A stretch of DNA of 64,000 nt, taken from Hydractinia symbiolongicarpus (taxonomy: Eukaryota; Cnidaria; Hydrozoa; Anthoathecata; Hydractiniidae). Made by a program: the position numbers and the translations under genes. The notes below the pieces were generated by a model. That model was not told the origin of the DNA. It did no database searches and saw only the letters and a list, made by a program, of their open reading frames with translations. Below, one piece after another: positions 1 to 13,797 of the stretch (the stretch's first letter is position 1; every line of letters starts with the position of its first letter). The stretch spans positions 2,232,001 through 2,296,000 of the forward strand of contig NC_079881.1 in NCBI RefSeq assembly GCF_029227915.1, read 5' to 3'.

Positions 1-394
1 ATGTGGGGACGAATATGTGACGCAACAGTTGTAACTCAAACGGATTGATACCGTTAGAACGTCATTGAAATGTAGTTTTTGAAACTGTCGCTATTTCTTC
101 AGCACGCGATAACGGCTAGGATTGGTCCCACAGTAAAAAATGACTTTTCTATTTAAATTTTTAAATGAAATGCTACCACAGCGCCCAGTGAAATCGCTGA
201 GTTCCGGCAAGCATGTCAAATTAAGAAGAATGTTATTTCTTGGGTCCAGTTGGCTTACTTATCACATTTATAAGGTCACACTCCCAAGTTAGTTCAATTA
301 AGTTCCACAGTCAATCGTTTCACTGTTAAAAGCGATATAATATAGAAATATCTGAAGAAAATCACTAAATACATGTTGGTACGAATATGTGACG

Positions 395-415
395 CAACCG
401 TTGTAACTCAAACGG
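395..415 (+). other. Conserved dyad within each monomer (example copy)
   Basis: Most monomers keep CAACCGTTG-TAACT-CAAACGG almost unchanged. CCGTTG at 398-403 and CAAACGG at 409-415 form an imperfect inverted repeat with one unpaired T. CAACCG and CCGTTG also fit the general MYB recognition core YAAC(G/T)G, read on one strand or the other. Recurrent variants are CAACAGTTG (units starting ATGTGGGG) and CAGCCGTTG. Its conservation across otherwise divergent monomer types is seen directly. A protein-binding role is inference. The position given is one example of roughly 165 copies. Confidence 0.5.
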
Positions 416-3400
416 ATTGACACCGTTAGTAAGTCAATGAAATGTAGTTCTTGAAACTTTCTCTATTTCTTCAGCGCGATCTAACCGATAGAATTGGTCC
501 CACAGTAAAAAATGACTTATTTATCCTAATTTTTTTAAAAAAGTGCTACCACAGCGCCCAGTGCAATCGCTGAGTTACAGCAATCAAGTCAAATTAAGAA
601 GAATGTTACTTCCAATAGTCAAACTAACCCATTTATCACATTTATCAGGTCAAAGTCCAAAATCAGTTCAATTAAGTCCCACAGTCAAATGTTTCACTGT
701 TAAAAGCGATGCAACCTAGTAATATCTGAATACTATCGCTAAATACATGTGGGGACGAATATGTGACGCAACAGTTGTAACTTAAACGGATTGATACCGT
801 TAGAAAGTCAATGAAATGTAGTTTTTGAAACTGTCGCTATTTCTTCAGCGCGCGATAACGGCTAGGATTGGTCCCACAGTAAAAAATGACTTTTTTATTT
901 AAATTTTTAAATGAAGTGCTACCACAGCGCCCAGTGCAATCGCTGAGTTCCAGTAAATCAAGTCAAATTAAGAAGAATGTTACTTCTTGTAATCAAACTG
1001 GCTCATTTATCACATTTATAAGGTCAAAGTTCAAAATCAGTTCAATTAAGTCCCACAGTCAAACGTTTCACTGTTAAAAGCGATGCAACCTAGTAATATA
1101 CAAATACTATCGCTAAATACATGTGGGGACGAATATGTGGCGCAGCCGTTGTAACTCAAGCGGACTGACACCGTTAGTAAGTCAATGAAATGTAGTTCTT
1201 GAAACTTTCTCTATTTCTTCAGCGCGATCTAACCGCTAGGATTGGTCCCACAGTAAAAAATGACTTATTTATCCTAATTTTTTAATAAAGTGCTACCACA
1301 GCGCCCAGTCCAATCGCTGAGTTCCAGCAATCAAGTCAAATTAAGAAGAATGTTACTTCTTGTAATCAAACTGGCTCATTTATCACATTTATAAGGTCAC
1401 AGTCCAAAGTTAGTTCAATTAAGTCCCACAGTCAATCGTTTCATTGTTAAAGGCGATGCAACCTAGTAATATCAGAAAAATATCGCTAAATACATGTTGG
1501 TACGAATATGTGACGCAACCGTTGTAACTCAAACGGATTGATACGGCCAAGAAGTTGATGAAATGTAGTTTTTGAGAATGTCTCTATTTCTTTAGCGCGA
1601 ACTAACCGCTTGGATTGGTCCCACAGTAAAAAATGACTTTTTTATTTAAATTTTTAAATGAAGTGCTACCACAGCGCCCAGTGCAATCGCTGAGTTCCAG
1701 CAAATCAAGTCAAATTAAGAAGAATGTTATTTCTTGTAATCAAACTGGCTCATTTATCACATTTATAAGGTCAAAGTCCAAAATCAGTTCAATTAAGTCC
1801 CACAGTCAAACGTTTCACTGTTAAAAGCGATGCAACCTAGTAATATTCAAATACTATCGCTAAATACATGTGGGGACGAATATGTGGCGCAGCCGTTGTA
1901 ACTCAAGCGGACTGACACCGTTAGTAAGTCAATGAAATGTAGTTCTTGAAACTTTCTCTATTTCTTCAGTGCGATCTAACCGCTAGGATTGGTCCCACAG
2001 TAAAAAATGACTTATTTATCCTAATTTTTTAATAAAGTGCTACCACAGCGCCCAGTCCAATCGCTGAGTTCCAGCAATCATGTCAAATTAAGAAGAATGT
2101 TACTTCTTGTAATCAAACTGGCTCATTTATCGCATTTATAAGGTCACAGTCCAAAGTTAGTTCAATTAAGTCCCACAGTCAATCGTTTCATTGTTAAAGG
2201 CGATGCAACCTAGTAATATCAGAAAAATATCGCTAAATACATGTTGGTACGAATATGTGACGCAACCGTTGTAACTCAAACGGATTGATACGGCCAAGAA
2301 GTTGATGAAATGTAGTTTTTGAGAATGTCTCTATTTCTTTCGCGCGAACTAACCGCTTGGATTGGTCCCACAGTAAAAGATGACTTATTTATCTTAATTT
2401 TTTAATAAAGTGCTACCACAGCGCCCAGTGTAATCGCTGAGTTACAGCAATCAAGTCAAATTAAGAAGAATGTTACTTCCTATAGTCAAACTGGCTCATT
2501 TATCACATTTATCAGGTCAAAGTCCAAAATCAGTTCAATTAAGTCCCACAGTCAAATGTTTCACTGTTAAAAGCGATGCAACCTAGTAATATCTGAATAC
2601 TATCGCTAAATACATGTGGGGACGAATATGTGACGCAACAGTTGTAACTCAAACGGATTGATACCGTTAGAAAGTCAATGAAATGTAGTTTTTGAAACTG
2701 TCGCTATTTCTTCAGCGCGCGATAACGGCTAGGATTGGTCCCACAATAAAAAATGACTTTTTTATTTAAATTTTTAAATGAAGTGCTACCACAGCGCCCA
2801 GTGCAATCGCTGAGTTCCAGCAAATCAAGTCAAATTAAGAAGAATGTTATTTCTTGTAATCAAACTGGCTCATTTATCACATTTATAAGGTCAAAGTCCA
2901 AAATCAGTTCAATTAAGTCCCACAGTCAAACGTTTCACTGTTAAAAGCGATGCAACCTAGTAATATTCAAATACTATTGCTAAATACATGTGGGGACGAA
3001 TATGTGGTGCAGCCGTTGTAACTCAAACGAATTGATACGGCCAAGAAGTTGATGAAATGTAGTTTTTGAGAATGTCTCTATTTCTTCAGCGCAAACTACC
3101 GGCTTGGATTGGTCCCACAGTAAAAAATGACTTTTTTCTTTAAATTTTTTAACAAGGTGCTACCACAGCGTCCAATGTAATCGCTGAGTTCCAGCAATCA
3201 TGTCAAATTAAGAAGAATGTTATTTCTTGTAGTCAAACTGGCTTATTTATAACATTTATCAGGTCACAGTCCAAAGTTAGTTCAATTAAGTCCCACAGTC
3301 AATCGTTTCATTGTTAAAGGCGATGCAACCTAGTAGTATCAGAAAAATATCGCTAAATACATGTTGGTACGAAAATGTGACGCAACCGTTGCAGCTCAAA

Positions 3401-4480
3401 CGGATTGATACGGCCAAGAAGTCGATGAAATGTAGTTTTTGAGAATGTCTCTATTTCTTCAGCGCGCGATAACGGCTAGGATTGGTCCCACAATAAAAAA
3501 TGACTTTTTATTTAAATTTTTAAATGAAGTGCTACCACAGCGCCCAGTGCAATCGCTGAGTTCCAGCAAATCAAGTCAAATTAAGAAGAATGTTATTTCT
3601 TGTAATCAAACTGAATCATTTATCACATTTATAAGGTCAAAGTCCAAAACTAGTTCAATTAAGTCCCACAGTCAAACGTTTCACTGTTAAAAGCGATGCA
3701 ACCTAGTAATATTCAAATACTATCGCTAAATACATGTGGGGACGAATATGTGGCGCAGCCGTTGTAACTCAAGCGGACTGACACCGTTAGTAAGTCAATG
3801 AAATGTAGTTCTTGAATCTTTCTCTATTTCTTCAGCGCGATCTAACGGCTAGGATTCATCCCACAATAAAAAATGACTTAGTTATCCTAATTTTTTAATA
3901 AAGTGCTACGACAGCGTCCAATGTAATTGCTGAGTTCCAGGAATCAAGTCAAATTGAGAAGAATGTTATTTCTTGTAGTCAAACTGGCTCATTTATCACA
4001 TTTATCAGGTCAAAGTCCAAAATCAGTTCAATTAAGTCCCACAGTCAAATGTTTCACTGTTAAAAGCGATGCAACCTAGTAATATCTGAATGCTATCGCT
4101 AAATACATGTGGGGACGAATATGTGACGCAACAGTTGTAACTCAAACGGATTGATACCGTTAGAAAGTCAATGAAATGTAGTATTTGAAACTGTTTCTCT
4201 TTATTCAGCGCATGTTAACGGCCAGGATTGGTCCAACAGTAAAAAAAGACTTATTTATCCTAATTTTTTAATAAAGTGCTACCACAGCGTCCAATGTAAT
4301 CGCTGAGTTCCAACAATCATGTCAAATTAAGAAGAATGTTATTTCTTGTAGTCAAACTGGCTTATTTATAACATTTATCAGGTCACAGTCCAAAGTTAGT
4401 TCAATTAAGTCCCACAGTCAATCGTTTCATTGTTAAAGGCGATGCAACCTAGTAATATCAGAAAAATATCGCTAAATACA

Positions 4481-7400
4481 TGTTGGTACGAATATGTGAC
4501 GCAACCGTTGTAACTCAAACGGATTGATACGGCCAAGAAGTTGATGAAATGTAGTTTTTGAGAATGTCTCTATTTCTTCAGCGCGAACTAATGGCTTGGA
4601 TTGGTCCCACAGTAAAAAATGACATATTTATCTTAATTTTTTAATAAAGCGCTACCACAGCGCCCAGTGTAATCGCTGAGTTCCAGCAATCAAGTCAAAT
4701 TGAGAAGAATGTTATTTCTTGTAGTCAAACTGGCTCATTTATCACATTTATAAGGTCAAAGTCCAAAATCAGTTCAATTAAGTCCCACAGTCAAACGCTT
4801 CACTGTTAAAAGCGATGCAACCTAGTAATATTCAAATACTATCGCTAAATACGTGTGGGGACGAGTATGTGGCGCAGCCGTTGTAACTCAAGCGGACTGA
4901 CACCGTTAGTAAGTCAATGAAATGTAGTTCTTGAAACTTTCTCTATTTCTTTAGCGCGATCTAACGGCTAGGATTCGTCCCACAATAAAGAATGACTTAT
5001 TTATCCTAATTTTTTAATAAAGTGCTACCACAGCGCCCAGTGTCATCGCTGAGTTGCAGCAATCAAGTCAAATTAAGAAGAATGTTACTTCTTGTAATCA
5101 AACTGGCTCATTTATCACATTTATAAGGTTACAGTCCAAAGTTAGTTCAATTAATCCCACAGTCAATCGTTTCATTGTTAAAGGCGAAGCAACCTAGTAA
5201 TATCAGAAAAATATCGCTAAATACATGTTGGTACGAATATGCGACGCAACCGTTGTAACTCAAACGGATTGATACGGCCAAGAAGTTGATGAAATGTAGT
5301 TTTTGAGAATGTCTCTATTTCTTCAGCGCAAACTACCGGTTTGGATTGGTCCCACAGTAAAAAATGACTTTTTTATTTAAATTTTTTAACAAGGTGCTAC
5401 CACAGCGTCCAATGTAATCGCTGAGTTCCAGCAATCATGTCAAATTAAGAAGAATGTTATTTCTTGTAGTCAAACTGGCTTATTTATAACATTTATCAGG
5501 TCACAGTCCAAAGTTAGTTCAATTAAGTCCCACAGTCAATCGTTTCATTGTTAAAGGCGATGCAACCTAGTAATATCAGAAAAATATCGCTAAATACATG
5601 TTGGTGCGAAGATGTGACGCAACCGTTGCAGCTCAAACGGATTGATACGGCCAAGAAGTCGATGAAATGTAGTTTTTGAGAATGTCTCTATTTCTTCAGC
5701 GCGAACTAATGGCTTGGATTGGTCCCACAGTAAAAAATGACATATTTATCTTAATTTTTTAATAAAGCGCTACCACAGCGCCCAGTCCAATCGCTGAGTT
5801 CCAGCAATCAAGTCAAATTAAGAAGAATGTTACTTCTTGTAATCAATCTGGCTCATTTATCACATTTATAAGGTAACAGTCCAAAGTTAGTTCAATTAAG
5901 TCCCACAGTCAATCGTTTCATTGTTAAAGGCGATGCAACCTAGTAATATCAGAAAAATAACGCTAAATACATGTTGGTACGAATATGTGACGCAACCGTT
6001 GTAACTCAAACGGATTGATACGGCCAAGAAGTTGATGAAATGTAGTTTTTGAGAATGTCTCTATTTCTTCAGCGCGAACTAACGCTTGGATTGGTCCCAC
6101 AGTAAAAATGACTTATTTATCTTAATTTTTAATAAAGCGCTACCATAGCGCCCAGTGTAATCGATGAGTTCCAGCAATCAAGTCAAATTAAGAAGAATGT
6201 TATTTCTTGTAATCAAACTGGCTCATTTATCACATTTATAAGGTCAAAGTCCAAAATCAGTTCAATTAAGTCCCACAGTCAAACGTTTCACTGTTAAAAG
6301 CGATGTAACCTAGTAATATTCAAATACTATCGCTAAATACATGTGGGGACGAATATGTGGCGCAGCCGTTGTGACTCAAACGAATTGATACGGCCAAGAA
6401 GTTGATGAAATGTAGTTTTTGAGAATGTCTCTATTTTTTCAGCGCAAACTACCGGCTTGGATTGGTCCCACAGTAAAAAATGACTTTTTTATTTAAATTT
6501 TTAAACAAGGTGCTACCACAGCGTCCAATGTAATCGCTGAGTTCCAGCAATCATGTCAAATTAAGAAGAATGTTATTTCTTGTAGTCAAACTGGCTTATT
6601 TATAACATTTATAAGGTCAAAGTCCAAAATCAGTTCAATTAAGTCCCACAGTCAAACGTTTCACTGTTAAAAGCGATGTAACCTAGTAATATTCAAATAC
6701 TATCGCTAAATACATGTGGGGACGAATATGTGGCGCAGCCGTTGTAACTCAAACGAATTGATACGGCCAAGAAGTTGATGAAATGTAGTTTTTGAGAATG
6801 TCTCTATTTTTTCAGCGCAAACTACCGGCTTGGATTGGTCCCACAGTAAAAAATGACTTTTTTATTTAAATTTTTTAACAAGGTGCTACCACAGCGTCCA
6901 ATGTAATCGCTGAGTTCCAGCAATCATGTCAAATTAAGAAGAATGTTATTTCTTGTAGTCAAACTGGCTTATTTATAACATTTATCAGGTCACAGTCCAA
7001 AGTTAGTTCAATTAAGTCCCACAGTCAATCGTTTCATTGTTAAAGGCGATGCAACCTAGTAATATCAGAAAAATATCGCTAAATACATGTTGGTACGAAG
7101 ATGTGACGCAACCGTTGCAGCTCAAACGGATTGATACGGCCAAGAAGTCGATGAAATGTAGTTTTTGAGAATGTCTCTATTTCTTCAGCGCGAGCTAATG
7201 GCTTGGATTGGTCCCACAGTAAAAAATGACATATTTATCTTAATTTTTTAATAAAGCGCTACCACAGCGCCCAGTCCAATCGCTGAGTTCCAGCAATCAA
7301 GTCAAATTAAGAAGAATGTTACTTCTTGTAATCAAACTGGCTCATTTTTACATTTATAAGGTAACAGTCCAAAGTTAGTTCAATTAAGTCCCACAGTCAA

Positions 7401-8613
7401 TCGTTTCATTGTTAAAGGCGATGCAACCTAGTAATATCAGAAAAATATCGCTAAATACATGTTGGTACGAATATGTGACGCAACCGTTGTAACTCAAACG
7501 GATTGATACGGCCAAGAAGTTGATGAAATGTAGTTTTTGAGAATGTCTCTATTTCTTCAGCGCGAACTAATGGCTTGGATTGGTCCCACAGTAAAAAATG
7601 ACATATTTATCTTAATTTTTTAATAAAGCGCTACCACAGCGCCCAGTCCAATCGCTGAGTTCCAGCAATCAAGTCAAATTAAGAAGAATGTTACTTCTTG
7701 TAATCAAACTGGCTCATTTTTACATTTATAAGGTAACAGTCCAAAGTTAGTTCAATTAAGTCCCACAGTCAATCGTTTCATTGTTAAAGGCGATGCAACC
7801 TAGTAATATCAGAAAAATATCGCTAAATACATGTTGGTACGAATATGTGACGCAACCGTTGTAACTCAAACGGATTGATACGGCCAAGAAGTTGATGAAA
7901 TGTAGTTTTTGAGAATGTCTCTATTTCTTCAGCGCGAACTAATGGCTTGGATTGGTCCCACAGTAAAAAATGACATATTTATCTTAATTTTTTAATAAAG
8001 CGCTACCACAGCGCCCAGTGTAATCGCTGAGTTCCAGCAATCAAGTCAAATTGAGAAGAATGTTATTTCTTGTAGTCAAACTGGCTCATTTATCACATTT
8101 ATAACGTCAAAGTCCAAAATCAGTTCAATTAAGTCCCACAGTCAAACGCTTCACTGTTAAAAGCGATGCAACCTAGTAATATTCAAATACTATCGCTAAA
8201 TACGTGTGGGGACGAATATGTGGCGCAGCCGTTGTAACTCAAGCGGACTGACACCGTTAGTAAGTCAATGAAATGTAGTTCTTGAAACTTTCTCTATTTC
8301 TTTAGCGCGATCTAACGGCTAGGATTCGTCCCACAATAAAGAATGACTTATTTATCCTAATTTTTTAATAAAGTGCTACCACAGCGCCCAGTGTCATCGC
8401 TGAGTTGCAGCAATCAAGTCAAATTAAGAAGAATGTTACTTCTTGTAATCAAACTGGCTCATTTATCACATTTATAAGGTTACAGTCCAAAGTTAGTTCA
8501 ATTAATCCCACAGTCAATCGTTTCATTGTTAAAGGCGATGCAACCTAGTAATATCAGAAAAATATCGCTAAATACATGTTGGTACGAATATGCGACGCAA
8601 CCGTTGTAACTCA
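4481..8613 (+). repeat. 9-monomer segmental duplication in the left domain (4481-5262 and 7831-8613)
   Basis: The two end segments of this interval are near-identical copies about 3350 bp (9 monomers) apart. Shared private variants include the start TACGTGTGGGG (4851 and 8202), AAACGCTTCAC (4793 and 8144) and the 2-bp-shorter ATTAATCCCACAG (5151 and 8502). The copies part after about 5262 and 8613, where one continues GTTGATGAAATG and the other GTCAATGAAATG. The DNA between is ordinary satellite with its own shorter duplications. Confidence 0.75.
7087..7830 (+). repeat. Adjacent near-identical monomers (2 x 372 bp)
   Basis: Units 7087-7458 and 7459-7830 share a private variant in which the usual CTCATTTATCACATTT is shortened to CTCATTTTTACATTT (7341 and 7713), followed by GGTAACAGTCC. 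This points to a recent duplication of a single monomer. The next unit, from 7831, begins the copy of the 4481 segment. Confidence 0.75.
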
Positions 8614-11600
8614 AACTGATTGATACGGCCAAGAAGTCAATGAAATGTAGTTTTTGAAACTGTCGCTATTTCTTCAGCGCGCGATAACGGCTAGGATTGG
8701 TCCCATAATAAAAAATGACCTTTTTATTTAAATTTTTAAATGAAGTGCTACCACAGCGCCCAGTGCAATCGCTGAGTTCCAGCAAATCAAGTCAAATTAA
8801 GAAGAATGTTATTTCTTGTAATCAAACTGGCTCATTTATCACATTTATAAGGTCAAAGTCCAAAATCAGTTCAATTAAGTCCCACAGTCAAACGTTTCAC
8901 TGTTAAAAGCGATGTAACCTAGTAATATTCAAATTCTATCGCTAAATACATGTGGGGACGAATATGTGGCGCAGCCGTTGTAACTCAAACGAATTGATAC
9001 GGCCAAGAAGTTGATGAAATGTAGTTTTTGAGAATGTCTCTATTTCTTCAGCGCAAACTACCGGCTTGGATTGGTCCCAAAGTAAAAAATGACTTTTTTA
9101 TTTAAATTTTTTAACAAGGTGCTACCACAGCGTCCAATGTAATCGCTGAGTTCCAGCAATCATGTCAAATTAAGAAGAATGTTATTTCTTGTAGTCAAAC
9201 TGGCTTATTTATAACATTTATCAGGTCACAGTCCAAAGTTAGTTCAATTAAGTCCCACAGTCAATCGTTTCATTGTTAAAGGCGATGCAACCTAGTAATA
9301 TCAGAAAAATATCGCTAAATACATGTTGGTACGAAGATGTGACGCAACCGTTGCAGCTCAAACGGATTGATACGGCCAAGAAGTCGATGAAATGTAGTTT
9401 TTGAGAATGTCTCTATTTCTTCAGCGCGAACTAATGGCTTGGATTGTTCCCACAGTAAAAAATGACATATTTATCTTAATTTTTTAATAAAGCGCTACCA
9501 CAGCGCCCAGTCCAATCGCTGAGTTCCAGCAATCAAGTCAAATTAAGAAGAATGTTACTTCTTGTAATCAAACTGGCTCATTTATCACATTTATAAGGTA
9601 ACAGTCCAAAGTTAGTTCAATTAAGTCCCACAGTCAATCGTTTCATTGTTAAAGGCGATGCAACCTAGTAATATCAGAAAAATAACGCTAAATACATGTT
9701 GGTACGAATATGTGACGCAACCGTTGTAACTCAAACGGATTGATACGGCCAAGAAGTTGATGAAATGTAGTTTTTGAGAATGTCTCTATTTCTTCAGCGC
9801 GAACTAACGCTTGGATTGGTCCCACAGTAAAAATGACTTATTTATCTTAATTTTTAATAAAGCGCTACCATAGCGCCCAGTGTAATCGCTGAGTTCCAGA
9901 ATTCAAGTCAAATTAAGAAAAATGTTATTTCTTGTAATCAAACTGGCTCATTTATCACATTTATAAGGTCAAAGTCCAAAATCAGTTCAATTAAGTCCCA
10001 CAGTCAAACGTTTCACTGTTAAAAGCGATGTAACCTAGTAATATTCAAATACTATCGCTAAATACATGTGGGGACGAATATGTGGCGCAGCCGTTGTAAC
10101 TCAAACGAATTGATACGGCCAAGAAGTTGATGAAATGTAGTTTTTGAGAATGTCTCTATTTTTTCAGCGCAAACTACCGGCTTGGATTGGTCCCACAGTA
10201 AAAAATGACTTTTTTATTTAAATTTTTTAACAAGGTGCTACCACAGCGTCCAATGTAATCGCTGAGTTCCAGCAATCATGTCAAATTAAGAAGAATGTTA
10301 TTTCTTGTAGTCAAACTGGCTTATTTATAACATTTATAAGGTCAAAGTCCAAAATCAGTTCAATTAAGTCCCACAGTCAAACGTTTCACTGTTAAAAGCG
10401 ATGTAACCTAGTAATATTCAAATACTATCGCTAAATACATGTGGGGACGAATATGTGGCGCAGCCGTTGTAACTCAAACGAATTGATACGGCCAAGAAGT
10501 TGATGAAATGTAGTTTTTGAGAATGTCTCTATTTCTTTAGCGCGAACTAACCGCTTGGATTGGTCCCACAGTAAAAGATGACTTATTTATCTTAATTTTT
10601 TAATAAAGCGCTACCACAGCGCCCAGTGTAATCGCTGAGTTCCAGCAATCAAGTCAAATTAAGAAGAATGTTACTTCCTATAGTCAAACTGGCTCATTTA
10701 TCACATTTATCAGGTCAAAGTCCAAAATCAGTTCAATTAAGTCCCACAGTCAAATGTTTCACTGTTAAAAGCGATGCAACCTAGTAATATCTGAATACTA
10801 TCGCTAAATACATGTGGGGACGAATATGTGACGCAACAGTTGTAACTCAAACGGATTGATACCGTTAGAAAGTCAAAGAAATGTAGTTTTTGAAACTGTA
10901 GCTATTTCTTCAGCGCGCGATAACGGCTAGGATTGGTCCCACAATAAAAAATGACTTTTTTATTTAAATTTTTAAATGAAGTGCTACCACAGCGCCCAGT
11001 GCAATCGCTGAGTTCCAGCAAATCAAGTCAAATTAAGAAGAATGTTATTTCTTGTAGTCAAACTGGCTTATTTATAACATTTATCAGGTCACAGTCCAAA
11101 GTTAGTTCAATTAAGTCCCACAGTCAATCGTTTCATTGTTAAAGGCGATGCAACCTAGTAATATCAGAAAAATATCGCTAAATACATGTTGGTACGAAGA
11201 TGTGACGCAACCGTTGTAGCTCAAACGGATTGATAGGGCCAAGAAGTTGATGAAATGTAGTTTTTGAGAATGTCTCTATTTCTTAAGCGCGAACTAACGG
11301 CTTGGATTGGTCCCACAGTAAAAGATGACTTATTTATCTTAATTTTTTAATAAGGTGCTACCACAGCGTCCAATGTAATCGCTGAGTTCCAGCAATCATG
11401 TCAAATTAAGAAGAAAGTTATTTCTTGTAGTCAAACTGGCTTATTTATAACATTTATCAGGTCACAGTCCAAAGTTAGTTCAATTAAGTCCCACAGTCAA
11501 TCGTTTCATTGTTGAAGGCGATGCAACCTAGTAATATCAGAAAAATATCGTTAAATACATGTTGGTACGAAGATGTGACGCAACCGTTGTAGCTCAAACG

Positions 11601-12303
11601 GATTGATACGGCCAAGAAGTCGATGAAATGTAGTTTTTGAGAATGTCTCTATTTCTTCAGCGCGAACTAATGGCTTGGATTGGTCCCACTGTAAAAAATG
11701 ACATATTTATCTTAATTTTTTAATAAAGCTCTACCACAGCGCCCAGTCCAATCGCTGAGTTCCAGCAATCAAGTCAAATTAAGAAGAATGTTACTTCTTG
11801 TAATCAAACTGGCTCATTTATCACATTTATAAGGTCACAGTCCAAAGTTAGTTCAATTAAGTCCCACAGTCAATCGTTTCATTGTTAAAGGCGATGCAAC
11901 CTAGTAATATCAGAAAAATATCGCTAAATACATGTTGGTACGAATATGTGACGCAACCGTTGTAACTCAAACGGATTGATACGGCCAAGAAGTTGATGAA
12001 ATTTAGTTTTTGAGAATGTCTCTATTTCTTTAGCGCGAACTAACCGCTTGGATTGGTCCCACAGTAAAAGATGACTTTATTATCTTAATTTTTTAATAAA
12101 GCGCTACCAGAGCGCCAGTGTAATCGCTGAGTTCCAGCAATCAAGTCAAATTAAGAAGAATGTTACTTCCTATAGTCAAACTGGCTCATTTATCACATTT
12201 ATCAGGTCAAAGTCCAAAATCAGTTCAATTAAGTCCCACAGTCAAATGTTTCACTGTTAAAAGCGATGCAACCTAGTAATATCTGAATACTATCGCTAAA
12301 TAC

Positions 12304-13797
12304 ATGTGGGGACGAATATGTGACGCAACAGTTGTAACTCAAACGGATTGATACCGTTAGAAAGTCAATGAAATGTAGTTTTTGAAACTGTCGCTATTTC
12401 TTCAGCGCGCGATAACGGCTAGGATTGGTCCCACAATAAAAAATGACTTTTTTATTTAAATTTTCAAATGAAGTGCTACCACAGCGCCCAGTGCAATCGC
12501 TGAGTTCCAGCAAATCAAGTCAAATTAAGAAGAATGTTATTTCTTGTAATCAAACTGGCTCATTTATCACATTTATCAGGTCAAAGTCCAAAATCAGTTC
12601 AATTAAGTCCCACAGTCAAACGTTTCACTGTTAAAAGCGATGCAACCTAGTAATATTCAATTACTATCGCTAAATACATGTGGGGACGAATATGTGGCGC
12701 AGCCGTTGTAACTCAAGCGGACTGACACCGTTAGTAATTCAATGAATTGTAGTTCTTGAATCTTTCTCTATTTCTGCAGCGCGATCTAACGACTAGGATT
12801 CGTCCCACAATAAAAAATGACTTATTTATCCTAATTTTTAAATAAAGTGCTACCACAGCGCCCAGTGCCATCGCTGAGTTGCAGCAATCAAGTCAAATGA
12901 AGAAGAATGTTACTTCTTGTAATCAAACTGGCTCATTTATCACATTTATAAGGTCAAAGTCCAAAATCAGTTCAATTAATTCCCACAGACAAATGTTTCA
13001 CTGTTAAAAGCGATGCAACCTAGTAATATCTGAATACTATCGCTAAATACATGTGGGGACGAATATGTGACGCAACAGTTGTAACTCAAACGGATTGATA
13101 CCGTTAGAAAGTCGATGAAATGTAGTTTTTGAAACTGTCGCTATTTCTTCAGCGCGCGATAACGGCTAGGATTGGTCCCACAATAAAAAATGACTTTTTT
13201 ATTTAAATTTTTAAATGAAGTGCTACCACAGCGCCCAGTGCAATCGCTGAGTTCCAGCAAATCAAGTCAAATTAAGAAGAATGTTATTTCTTGTAATCAA
13301 ACTGGCTCATTTATCACATTTATAAGGTCAAAGTCCAAAATCAGTTCAATTAAGTCCCACAGTCAAACGTTTCACTGTTAAAAGCGATGCAACCTAGTAA
13401 TATTCAATTACTATCGCTAAATACATGTGGGGACGAATATGTGGCGCAGCCGTTGTAACTCAAGCGGACTGACACCGTTAGTAATTCAATGAATTGTAGT
13501 TCTTGAATCTTTCTCTATTTCTTCAGCGCGATCTAACGACTAGGATTCGTCCCACAATAAAAAATGACTTAATTATCCTAATTTTATAATAAAGTGCTAC
13601 CACAGCGCCCAGTGCCATCGCTGAGTTGCAGCAATCAAGTCAAATGAAGAAGAATGTTACTTCTTGTAATCAAACTGGCTCATTTATCACATTTATAAGG
13701 TCACAGTCCAAAGTTAGTTCAATTAAGTCCCACAGTCAATCGTTTCATTGTTAAAGGCGATGCAACCTAGTAATATCAGAAAAATATCGCTAAATAC
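12304..13797 (+). repeat. Tandem 2-mer, 747 bp x 2
   Basis: The dimers 12304-13050 and 13051-13797 match closely. Both contain the unusual GTAATTCAATGAATTGTAGTT (near 12734 and 13481) and GCGATCTAACGACTAGG. They diverge in the last about 100 bp: the first copy reads CAAAGTCCAAAATC with AATTCCCACAGAC, the second CACAGTCCAAAGTTAG. Such a switch suggests exchange with another unit after the duplication. Confidence 0.75.

Noticed and set aside
886-1077. Open frame of 63 codons (begins MTFLFKF) recurring at 1633, 2753, 8715, 10951, 12443 and 13190, with longer variants at 3439 and 55080
   Set aside because: It lies at a fixed position in one monomer type and recurs at multiples of 373 bp. It is closed in other types by ordinary substitutions, with no start context or codon pattern of its own. 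It is a by-product of the satellite.
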